Source: CANJQH01 sp031368515 (GTDB lineage: Bacteria > Chloroflexota > Anaerolineae > J036 > Brachytrichaceae). Taken from it: a DNA stretch of 25,269 nt. Every line of letters begins with the position of its first letter. Within the stretch, counting starts at the first letter, position 1. This document shows positions 7,735-14,259 of this stretch, piece by piece. The DNA lies in contig JANMNW010000447.1 of NCBI GenBank assembly GCA_031368515.1, forward strand, positions 1 to 25,269, written 5' to 3'. The notes beneath the pieces were generated by a model. It worked only from the letters and a program-made list of their open reading frames with translations, did no database searches and had not been told where the DNA came from. A program made the translations under genes and the position numbers.

Positions 7735-9003
7735 ATGGGCACCTACTCCGCTTCCGCAGGCATCCCCGAGGCTTTGTTGTTCGAAATCACAGCGCAGGTC
7801 GGCACGCCCTGCTATGTCTACGCCCACGAGCGCATTGTGGCTAGCTATCGGCAACTGGCCGACGCCTTCGCGCGGGCCACGGCAAGTCACTGCGCGGGCA
7901 TGACCGTGACGCTGTGCTACGCGGTGAAAGCCAACGCCAATCTTGAAATTCTGCGGGTGTTGCGCGGTCTGGGCGCCGGATTCGATGTGGTCAGCGCCGG
8001 TGAGATGCGTGCCGCGCTTGAAGCCGGCGCCGAACCCGCGCGCATCGTCTTTGCGGGCGTGGGCAAGAGCGACGCGGAGTTGGATGCCGCAGTGCGCGCC
8101 AGAATTGGCTGGATCAACGTCGAAAACGTGGAGGAACTGCGCTCGCTCAGCCGCATCGCGCAAGGGCACGGGCGCGTGCAGCGCGTGGCGTTGCGCGTCA
8201 ACCCCGGCGTGGATCCGCGCACGCATGCGTATCTTGCGACCGGCGCAACCGGCAGCAAATTCGGCCTGGCGATCGACGAGGCGCTGATGCTTGTGCGCGG
8301 CCGGCACAGCACGCCGGGCGTGAGCATCGAAGGCTTGCATGTGCACAACGGGTCGACCATCAAGCAGCCGGATGTCTTTGCCGCATCGACGCGCGTGATG
8401 CGCGACGTGCTGCGGCAGTGCCGGCAGCTGGGCGCGGCCATTTCGCACCTCGACATGGGCGGCGGCTTTGGCGTTGCGTATGGCGCCGATCAGCAGGATG
8501 CGGATCTGGACGGCATCGCCAACGCCATCGTTAGCGAGCTGAAAGGCGACAATGTCGCCCTGCAGCTTGAGCCTGGGCGCTTTATCATTGCCAACGCTGG
8601 CACGTTGCTGTCACAGGTGCTGTACACTAAGACCAGCGGAGACAAACGATTTGTCGTCGTCGATGCGGCCATGAACGATCTGATCCGCCCGGCGCTGTAT
8701 GGCGCCACGCATGCCATAGCGCTCGTGGGGCGTGACACCGTCCCGAGCACAGGTTGGGCCGCATGCGAGGTTGTGGGCCCGATTTGCGAATCAGGCGATT
8801 TTCTGGGCCACGATGTCCAGTTGCCACCCGTGGCGCGAGGCGATGTGTTGGCCATCGGCGGCGCAGGCGCATACGGCCGCAGCATGGCCTCCAACTACAA
8901 CCTGCGGCCGCGCGCCGCGGAGGTGATGGTTGAGGGCGGGCGCTGGCGCGTAATTCGGCCCCGCGAACGGATGGAAGATGTGATCGGCTTGCAGGTTTCA
9001 TGA
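7735..9003 (+). CDS. lysA: Diaminopimelate decarboxylase
   Basis: A 422-residue PLP enzyme of fold type III that converts meso-diaminopimelate to lysine. Visible motifs are YAVKANAN (K65, PLP Schiff base), GGGFG (242-246, phosphate binding), LEPGR (278-282), MNDLIRPALY (313-322), CESGD (351-355, the substrate motif separating this family from ornithine decarboxylases) and GAY (Y380). One oddity is that the loop normally reading HIGSQ is HNGST here (204-208). The gene lies between a membrane methyltransferase (5-bp gap) and a cobalamin-binding regulator (3-bp gap), so lysine synthesis and the regulator are probably cotranscribed. No other lysine biosynthesis gene is in the window. Confidence 0.95.
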   Translation: MGTYSASAGIPEALLFEITAQVGTPCYVYAHERIVASYRQLADAFARATASHCAGMTVTLCYAVKANANLEILRVLRGLGAGFDVVSAGEMRAALEAGAEPARIVFAGVGKSDAELDAAVRARIGWINVENVEELRSLSRIAQGHGRVQRVALRVNPGVDPRTHAYLATGATGSKFGLAIDEALMLVRGRHSTPGVSIEGLHVHNGSTIKQPDVFAASTRVMRDVLRQCRQLGAAISHLDMGGGFGVAYGADQQDADLDGIANAIVSELKGDNVALQLEPGRFIIANAGTLLSQVLYTKTSGDKRFVVVDAAMNDLIRPALYGATHAIALVGRDTVPSTGWAACEVVGPICESGDFLGHDVQLPPVARGDVLAIGGAGAYGRSMASNYNLRPRAAEVMVEGGRWRVIRPRERMEDVIGLQVS

Positions 9004-9006
9004 CGC

Positions 9007-10359
9007 ATGTTTGAGCAGTACAGCACCGAACCCAGTTACAACGTAAAAGCCATCGTCGTGCAGACGGGCGTGGCGGCAGCGACCCTGCGGGCATGGGAAC
9101 GGCGCTATGGCGTTCCGGCGCCGCCGCGCACCGAAAGCGGCTACCGGCTCTATTCCGCGCGTGACGTGGCGGTCATCCGCTGGCTCAAGTCGCAAGTCGA
9201 CGCCGGAATGAGCATCAGCCACGCCGTAGCATTGATGCACGCGCAAATACGGCGCGGCGAAAGTGCGCCCGACACCCAGCCCTCTCCCCCCGAACCGCGC
9301 ACGCAGGAAGGCGCGCTCCCGGCGCCCGCGTCCACCGGGCATTTGCGCAATGATCTGATTGCCGCAGCCGCGCGCTTTGACGAAGCCGCCGTGGAGCGCG
9401 TGTTTTCCGAGGCATTTTCGCTCCACACCGTCGAGGACGTTTGCACAGCCATCATCCAGCCGGCGCTGGCCACCATTGGCGCGCGCTGGCACGCGGGCGA
9501 AATGAGCATCGGCGCAGAGCATTTTGCCGCCAACTTGATCCGCCGCAAGCTCAGCGCGCTCATAGCGGCGTCGCCCGCGCCTGTGCACGCAGAAAAGATC
9601 GTGGCCGCCTGCGCGCCAGGCGAACAGCACGAGCTTGGCCTGCTGGTCACCACGCTCTTCCTGCGCCGCTTGGGTTATCCCGTCGTCTATCTGGGCCAAG
9701 ACACGCCGCAAAAGCGCCTGCATGAGACGCTGACTGAGACATCGGCCAGCCTGTTACTGCTGTCTGCAACACACCTAAGTTCCGCGGCGCAGATGCTCAC
9801 GCTGATCGAGGGTCTATATGTCCAAATGGGCCGCCCATTTCCCGTCGCCTATGGCGGGCGAATCTTCAACTTGATTCCAGCGCTGCGTGAGCGGGTGCCG
9901 GCGCACTATGTCGGCGTACATGCGGCCGAAGCGGCGCAACAGCTCGTTCAACTGGCGCGGCATCGACAAATCCCTGCGCAGCCCACACAGCGCAGACGGC
10001 CAATGTTGCTGGAGACGCTGCGGCGCCGCCAAACGGACATAGTGCATGCCTGCAGCCAGGCGATCGCGGCCGACCCGATTGACTTCAACACGCACGCGCC
10101 AAAATTGGAGCGTGCCATGACCGCCAGTCAGAATCTGTTTCAGGTGTTCGATTCTGCCGTGGCGTTTGGCCTGCCCGACGTCCTGGCTGAAAAAGCGTTT
10201 TGGGAATGGGACTCGCTAAACGACGACGGCATCCTGTCGCAGCAACTGCGGATGTGCGCTGCGCGGTTCTGCGATACAGTCCTTTCGGTCGTGCCAGCTG
10301 ATCAGCATGATGCTTTGCAACCCTATCTCGCATCCTTGCTGGCTGCCGCCGGCAACTGA
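9007..10359 (+). CDS. MerR-family regulator with cobalamin-binding domain (CarH/LitR-like)
   Basis: A 450-residue protein. Residues 10-80 are a MerR winged helix (YNVKAIVVQTGV, LRAWERRYG, GYRLYSARDV). A linker to about 110 precedes a helical bundle and Rossmann-type B12 domain (about 112-320). The bundle has W161-H162 and, nine residues after the Trp, E171-H172. The Rossmann part has GEQHELG (H208), matching the ExHxxG lower-ligand motif. In Thermus CarH the equivalents W131, H132, E141, H142 and H177 hold adenosylcobalamin and mediate its light response, so this is likely a light-sensing repressor. Residues 320-450 are an unrecognised helical extension. Targets may be the following SDR gene or this operon. 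The stop codon sits inside an intrinsic terminator. Confidence 0.9.
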   Translation: MFEQYSTEPSYNVKAIVVQTGVAAATLRAWERRYGVPAPPRTESGYRLYSARDVAVIRWLKSQVDAGMSISHAVALMHAQIRRGESAPDTQPSPPEPRTQEGALPAPASTGHLRNDLIAAAARFDEAAVERVFSEAFSLHTVEDVCTAIIQPALATIGARWHAGEMSIGAEHFAANLIRRKLSALIAASPAPVHAEKIVAACAPGEQHELGLLVTTLFLRRLGYPVVYLGQDTPQKRLHETLTETSASLLLLSATHLSSAAQMLTLIEGLYVQMGRPFPVAYGGRIFNLIPALRERVPAHYVGVHAAEAAQQLVQLARHRQIPAQPTQRRRPMLLETLRRRQTDIVHACSQAIAADPIDFNTHAPKLERAMTASQNLFQVFDSAVAFGLPDVLAEKAFWEWDSLNDDGILSQQLRMCAARFCDTVLSVVPADQHDALQPYLASLLAAAGN

Positions 10360-10371
10360 CCGGCGGTTTTT
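10346..10371 (+). terminator. Intrinsic terminator overlapping the regulator stop codon
   Basis: A perfect 7-bp GC stem (ccgccgg 10346-10352, ccggcgg 10360-10366) with a 7-nt loop is followed directly by TTTTT (10367-10371). The TGA stop of the regulator (10357-10359) lies in the loop. It separates the lysA-regulator run from the SDR gene. Confidence 0.8.
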
Positions 10372-10385
10372 CACCAGGAGCGGGC

Positions 10386-10402
10386 ATTGTCATGCTGACA
10401 AT
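10386..10402. promoter_or_regulatory. Inverted repeat, candidate operator before the SDR gene
   Basis: A perfect inverted repeat, attgtca-tgc-tgacaat, lies 84 bp before the SDR start and just after the regulator's terminator. MerR-type regulators bind dyad sites, so autoregulation or control of the SDR gene is possible. No promoter boxes could be placed firmly, though an AT-rich stretch (10458-10475) is near the start. Confidence 0.4.
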
Positions 10403-10486
10403 TTGGCTGGCAGACCCCGTTAGTCGGCCACATTTGGCTTTGCAGATGTACGGACTCATATTAATCTAACAATTCTTGTGCAAACT

Positions 10487-11449
10487 ATGAACACGATGGG
10501 TTCGATCCTTGTGACCGGTGCAGGAGGTTATCTTGCACAATACACCATACGCGCCCTGAAATCCGATCCAGCGCTGGCAGGCGCGCAAGTGGTTGGGCTG
10601 ATACGAAGCGAGCGGCAGGCAGCCAAGCTGACCGCCATGGGCGCGCGCCCGGTCGTCGGTGATGTCACGCGGCCAGAGACACTCGGCCCAGCCATGAACG
10701 GCGTCGACCGCGTGGTGCATCTTGCAGCGGTCAACCGCGACAAAGGCGCAGTGACGATGGAAGCGGTCAATGCCATCGGCACAATCAATGTGGTCGAAGC
10801 GGCCAAAGCCGCAGGCGTCGAGCACATCGTCACCGTGGTGGGCCTGGGCGCGGATAGCAAACGCCCCTATCCGCTGGCCAGCACGCAGGGCCGCGGCGTG
10901 AATCATTTGATCGGCAGCGGCATCGGCTACACCGTGCTCGAAGCATCCGTCATCTTTGGCGCAGGCGACGAGTTTCTCAACACCTTCGCCGGCTTGGCGC
11001 GCGTGCCGCCGATCATGGTGGTGCCGGGAAATGGGCGCTCGCGCTTTCAGCCGATCGCGGCCAGCGATGTGGCCACGTGCGCCGCTCGCGCGCTCAGCCT
11101 TCCTGCTGCGCGCAACAGCCGGCTGCAAATTTGCGGCGGCGAAGTGCTCACGCTCGAACAGATCATCGATCTGATCCTGGCGGAGATGCGCCTCAAGCGC
11201 ATCAAGTTGCACATGCCGGTGCCGCTGTTGCGCATCGCTGTGGGCTTGATGGACGCGCTGCTGCCAAAGCCACCCGTGACGCCGAGCCTGCTGGCGCAGC
11301 TGGGCGAAGACAATTTGGCCACGGACAACGCCACTGAGAAGGTGTTTGGCGTAAAGCCAGCCAAGTTGCGCGACGGAATCGGATTCGTGCGTGACATGAC
11401 GCTGGGCAGGCTGGTGTCGCGATCGCTTGGCAAAGCCGAGTATCGCTAA
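10487..11449 (+). CDS. NAD(P)-binding SDR-family epimerase/dehydrogenase (NDUFA9-like)
   Basis: A 320-residue atypical or extended SDR protein. The Rossmann motif near the N-terminus reads VTGAGGYLAQYT (Gly11, Gly13, Gly14, with Ala where many have the third Gly), followed by a dinucleotide-specificity region with VVGLIRSE and GDVTRPETL. VVHLAAVN lies in the centre. The Tyr-x-x-x-Lys catalytic pair is not evident, as in NmrA/NDUFA9-type members, which often bind NAD(P) without classic catalysis. The late segment AASDVATCAARAL and a long C-terminal helix region fit that group. The ATG at 10487 is chosen; a GTG at 10478 and an ATG at 10496 are alternatives. Substrate is unknown. The next gene encodes an SRPBCC protein, a fold that elsewhere pairs with epimerases. 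Confidence 0.8.
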   Translation: MNTMGSILVTGAGGYLAQYTIRALKSDPALAGAQVVGLIRSERQAAKLTAMGARPVVGDVTRPETLGPAMNGVDRVVHLAAVNRDKGAVTMEAVNAIGTINVVEAAKAAGVEHIVTVVGLGADSKRPYPLASTQGRGVNHLIGSGIGYTVLEASVIFGAGDEFLNTFAGLARVPPIMVVPGNGRSRFQPIAASDVATCAARALSLPAARNSRLQICGGEVLTLEQIIDLILAEMRLKRIKLHMPVPLLRIAVGLMDALLPKPPVTPSLLAQLGEDNLATDNATEKVFGVKPAKLRDGIGFVRDMTLGRLVSRSLGKAEYR

Positions 11450-11476
11450 ACGGCATTTGCGCGGCGCGATGGCCGC

Positions 11477-11560
11477 GATCTATGCAATGTGTTGTGCGGG
11501 TTGGCGATGAATTTATGAGTGTGTTGGGTTGTATAAGTCTGCTGGGTTGTTTGTGTTGAT
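11477..11560. other. G/T-rich intergenic stretch
   Basis: About 80 bp of the plus strand is made almost only of G and T with few C, with recurring gggttg-type words (near 11498, 11525 and 11543). It lies between the SDR and SRPBCC genes and carries no reading frame. Its role is unknown. Confidence 0.5.
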
Positions 11561-11625
11561 GGCGCCATGGCGCCGGTGAATCGGGTTTCGATATCAGGCC
11601 GCTGCGCCGATGCGAAACCCGATTC
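11561..11625 (+). terminator. Palindrome plus 13-bp hairpin before the SRPBCC gene
   Basis: A 14-bp perfect palindrome (ggcgccatggcgcc, 11561-11574) is followed by a stem with 13 perfect pairs (gaatcgggtttcg 11578-11590, cgaaacccgattc 11613-11625) and a 22-nt loop. A short T run (11629-11632) follows. It could end the SDR transcript. Because the next ATG is only 12 nt beyond it, it could also act as an attenuator or 5' leader structure for the SRPBCC gene. Confidence 0.55.
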
Positions 11626-11637
11626 GCGTTTTCTATC

Positions 11638-12099
11638 ATGACTGTTTATGAACATCGTTTCACCCTGCGCGCGCCGCTAGCGACGGTCTGGCAGTTCCAC
11701 AGCGACCCGGCCGCGCTGCCAGATGTAATGCCGGGCCCATTGCGCATTCGCGTCGAATCGGTCGATCGGCCGGTGGTCGCCGGCAGCACGTTTGCCATGC
11801 GGCTGGGGGTCGGCCCGCTCAGCTTGCGCTGGCGGCTGCGCGTGATCGAGTTTTCACCGCGCACGCGCTTCATAGACGAACAAATCGGCGCGGAAGGTCC
11901 GTTCAAGGCGTGGCAGCATGAGCATGCCTTTGAAGCGCGCGGCGCCGGCGAGACCCTGGTGATCGATCGCATCACTTATCAGCCGCCACTGGGGCTGCTT
12001 GGACGGCTGGGCGACGCGTTGATCGGCCGGGCCGTCATGAACCTGATGTTTGCCGGGCGCCGCCGCGAAACGCGCAAGCGTCTCGAACACGACGCCTGA
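11638..12099 (+). CDS. SRPBCC-family protein
   Basis: A 153-residue protein with a START/Bet v1-like (SRPBCC) fold. It has the opening EHRFTLRAPLATVWQFHSD, the Gly-rich bend, EFSPRTRFIDEQ, the conserved KAWQHEHAFEA segment and a long C-terminal helix ending RRRETRKRLEHDA. The family binds hydrophobic ligands in a central cavity. The closest type I recognise is the YfcH/SulA-associated group found beside or fused to NAD-dependent epimerases, and an SDR gene lies directly upstream. No ribosome site is visible; a strong hairpin ends 12 nt before the ATG. The gene converges on the Yip1 gene across a bidirectional terminator. Confidence 0.82.
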   Translation: MTVYEHRFTLRAPLATVWQFHSDPAALPDVMPGPLRIRVESVDRPVVAGSTFAMRLGVGPLSLRWRLRVIEFSPRTRFIDEQIGAEGPFKAWQHEHAFEARGAGETLVIDRITYQPPLGLLGRLGDALIGRAVMNLMFAGRRRETRKRLEHDA

Positions 12100-12115
12100 C
12101 ATTGGACGGAAAAGC

Positions 12116-12151
12116 AAAGCGAGGCCCGGATTAACATCCGGGCCTCGCTTT
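12116..12151. terminator. Bidirectional intrinsic terminator
   Basis: A perfect 16-bp stem (aaagcgaggcccggat / atccgggcctcgcttt) with a 4-nt taac loop lies between the convergent SRPBCC and Yip1-like genes. A/T ends on both sides allow it to work in both directions. Confidence 0.88.
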
Positions 12152-12172
12152 GACCATTTCGCGCGCGCTGAA

Positions 12173-12793
12173 CTATTGTGCGCCGGGAATGGCAGGCATC
12201 ATTGAGCCGCCTGCGCCAAGCGCGCCGCCCACAAGGCCGCCGATCACGCCGGCGATCAAGAAGGTGATCACACCAGCGATGATGGCCGTCAAAACGGCCT
12301 TGGTTGTATCAAAGCCAGCCGCTTCGCGGATGCCGATGACGTTGCCCACAATGCCGAGAACGGCCGCGATTAACCCAATCAAGCTGCCCAGGCACGGGAT
12401 AAAGGCCAGGATCTGCACAAAGCCAAACGCGCGGGTATACCCGTTGACGCGCAGCATTTCGCTCATGTTCGTCTCGCCCTTAAAGAAAGTCTTGGCGACA
12501 AACGCAAGCAGCCAGCTGCCGAGCACCCAGCCGATCAATGAAGCGATCACGCCGCTGACCACGCTGCCGATCAGGCTTGGCGCGGCGCCGGCTGCGGCAA
12601 CCGCTCCGTCAGCGCCGGCAATCTGAGAGACCATGGCCATGGCCGCCTGGGCGGCAAAGTAGCTGCCCACGCCGCCGATTAGGGCGGAAATAATCGCGAT
12701 GATCGCGGCCTGATTGGTCGCAGCAGGGTCGTGGGCGATCTCTTTGTAGACCGGCGCCCGCAACGTCAAGACTCCAATAATTCGATTTAGCAT
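12173..12793 (-). CDS. Yip1-family membrane protein
   Basis: A 206-residue polytopic membrane protein with about five hydrophobic segments (roughly 27-50, 73-100, 122-145, 145-157, 165-197). The start MLNRIIGVLTLRAPVYKEIAHDP and the late segment GIREAAGFDTTKAVLTAII are characteristic of bacterial Yip1-domain proteins. The membrane segments are Gly/Ala-rich with many small-xxx-small patterns. The ATG at 12793 has a GGAGG site 7 nt upstream (12801-12805). The function of bacterial Yip1 proteins is not known; a membrane-organisation role is only a guess. It is 86 bp downstream of another small membrane protein gene on the same strand. Confidence 0.88.
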   Translation of the reverse strand: MLNRIIGVLTLRAPVYKEIAHDPAATNQAAIIAIISALIGGVGSYFAAQAAMAMVSQIAGADGAVAAAGAAPSLIGSVVSGVIASLIGWVLGSWLLAFVAKTFFKGETNMSEMLRVNGYTRAFGFVQILAFIPCLGSLIGLIAAVLGIVGNVIGIREAAGFDTTKAVLTAIIAGVITFLIAGVIGGLVGGALGAGGSMMPAIPGAQ

Positions 12794-12879
12794 TCTGCAT
12801 CCTCCAAAGAAACGAAAACGGATAAATTCAATTCACGCGGCGCACAGTGCTTCCACCCCGCACCGCGTTCATGACAGTA

Positions 12880-13353
12880 TTACGTGCCCACGGCTTTGGG
12901 CTTGCCGATGGTGGCCGCGCCGATCAAGCCGCCGATCAAGCCGAACACGCCATAAATGCCCACGCTCATGCAAATCGTCACGATACCCAGGCCACCTGAC
13001 GCCATGGCGTCGACCATCCCCTGCAATTGCTCACGCTGGGCCGGGTCGAGCGAAGACATTTGCTGCTGCATCTGGCTGGCCACTGCGGCAAAGCTGCCTG
13101 CGCCCAGAATCGAGCCCAGCACGCCGGCAATCAGGCCGCCGATAACACCGGCCACCAGTCCGATAAGGGCGCCTTGGTTTGACGGGACAGCCATCTCGCC
13201 CGAGTTGCGTTTGTAGAGCCAGATGGCGAAGATGCCGCCACCCCATACCCAGGCGCAAAGCAGGCAGTTGACAAGGTTCAAAATCGGAATGGACGACAAC
13301 AGGCCTATGCCTGCGCCTGCAATTGCAGCGGCTGTTAATGCTTTTGAGTTCAT
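12880..13353 (-). CDS. Small polytopic membrane protein of unknown function
   Basis: A 157-residue protein with four hydrophobic segments (roughly 8-30, 31-46, 60-92, 119-148). It has a Cys-containing second segment (LVNCLLCAWVWGGG) and Gly-rich segments built on small-residue spacing (GLVAGVIGGLIAGVLG and FGLIGGLIGAATIG). Residues 92-112 are a soluble Gln/Met loop (MQQQMSSLDPAQREQLQ). I recognise the pattern as one seen in Anaerolineae hypothetical proteins but know no function. A strong ribosome site (AGGAGG, 13365-13370) lies about 11 nt before the ATG. It is probably the first gene of a two-gene operon with the Yip1-like gene; the similar small-residue-rich segments suggest the two proteins might pack together (inference). 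Confidence 0.75.
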   Translation of the reverse strand: MNSKALTAAAIAGAGIGLLSSIPILNLVNCLLCAWVWGGGIFAIWLYKRNSGEMAVPSNQGALIGLVAGVIGGLIAGVLGSILGAGSFAAVASQMQQQMSSLDPAQREQLQGMVDAMASGGLGIVTICMSVGIYGVFGLIGGLIGAATIGKPKAVGT

Positions 13354-13657
13354 CGTAGATTCTTCCTCCTAATGGGTTGTTAAACACGCATTGATGTTTT
13401 GTGTTTCACTTGACCACCGACCGGTCGTCCAAGCACGAAGCCGGCACGGCTCGTAGTATGAATCAGATTCTATTTCCCGCCACACGCCCCCTGTCATGGG
13501 CACAATCAAGCACATTTGCGTAACCACATTCCAAAAAAGCACGCAAAGCCGTCTCGTGTTATGTGTCCCGCGCAGAAAACTGCAAGCCGTAGACGCATTA
13601 ATGAATGCAACACTCGCCCCGCCAGAAAGTTGCTGGCACGCGCACTACAATCGCCCC
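13354..13657. promoter_or_regulatory. Divergent intergenic region
   Basis: This 304-bp gap holds the promoters of the membrane-protein pair (minus) and the VP-repeat gene (plus). It contains the minus-strand ribosome site AGGAGG (13365-13370) and a 10-bp perfect palindrome, cgaccggtcg (13418-13427). The frame of the plus-strand gene stays open upstream to 13496, but that part has no protein-like character. I see no RNA gene or repeat here. Confidence 0.4.
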
Positions 13658-14161
13658 ATGACCACTTCCACGCAACGGGGCGCGCCGGTCTTGCTCTGGA
13701 TGATCGCCCTGCTCTCGCTTGCTATCAACATCGTGATAATTGCCGGGCTCGTCATCGCGATCGGTGCCGCGCGCGCATTTGCCGCAAGCGCCGCCGACAA
13801 ACTGGAGGCGCTTGGCAACAGCACAATCGCCACCACTGTGCGCGTCAATCGGGAAATAACCGTGGACACAACCGTGCCCTTCGCGTATTCCGAAAGCATC
13901 ACCATTAATGAAAATCTGCCCATCGACACTGTCGTAAACATCAAGCAGGAAGTGCCGTTGCTTGGCCTGATCGATTTCAACGTGCCGATCAAGACATCTG
14001 TTCCCATCAACCTCAAGGTGCCGGTATCGATCAAACAGAGTATCCCGGTCAAAGCCACCGTCCCGATCAATTTCGATGTACCCGTCGCGGTGCAGATCCG
14101 CGACACGCCGCTCAAAGCGCAGATCGATGAGTTTGTAAAGGTGCTCCGGTCGGTGCAGTAG
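13658..14161 (+). CDS. Membrane-anchored protein with periodic Val-Pro repeat
   Basis: A 167-residue protein. I chose the ATG at 13658 because it places one transmembrane segment (about residues 10-40, LLWMIALLSLAINIVIIAGL...) right after a short polar start. A short helical stretch follows (about 42-55), then residues about 70-155 are an extended region in which xP pairs recur: VPF, LPI, VPL, VPI, VPI, VPV, IPV, VPI, VPV. The steps between them are 14, 12, 10, 6, 6, 8, 6 and 6 residues, all even. Strand-like alternation of hydrophobic and polar residues runs throughout. The tail is a short amphipathic helix (AQIDEFVKVLRSVQ). I know no family for it. It is probably an extracytoplasmic beta-rich structural or adhesive segment (inference). 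Confidence 0.75.
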   Translation: MTTSTQRGAPVLLWMIALLSLAINIVIIAGLVIAIGAARAFAASAADKLEALGNSTIATTVRVNREITVDTTVPFAYSESITINENLPIDTVVNIKQEVPLLGLIDFNVPIKTSVPINLKVPVSIKQSIPVKATVPINFDVPVAVQIRDTPLKAQIDEFVKVLRSVQ

Positions 14162-14175
14162 AGAAGACAGCGCAC

Positions 14176-14255
14176 AGTCCCGAGTGCCGAGTCCCGAGCC
14201 GTACCACAATTGTGCATGCCGCTGCTTGGGACCCGGCGCTCGGGACTTGGGACTT
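14176..14255. repeat. GC-rich direct and inverted repeat before the glycosyltransferase gene
   Basis: The left part (14176-14199) carries two copies of gtcccgag-type words separated by a variant. The right part (14229-14255) carries the complementary cgggact / tgggact words. A perfect 10-bp stem (agtcccgagc with gctcgggact) extends imperfectly to about 17 bp. The element ends 4 nt before the glycosyltransferase ATG. It looks like an intergenic palindromic repeat that may also occur elsewhere in the genome, and it could fold in the mRNA leader. Confidence 0.65.
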
Positions 14256-14259
14256 GAAA

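Noticed and set aside
13418..13427. 10-bp palindrome cgaccggtcg as an operator
   Set aside because: A palindrome this short is expected by chance in GC-rich DNA, and nothing else supports it.
13496..13657. Upstream extension of the VP-repeat gene
   Set aside because: The extra 54 codons look like intergenic sequence and would bury the transmembrane segment.
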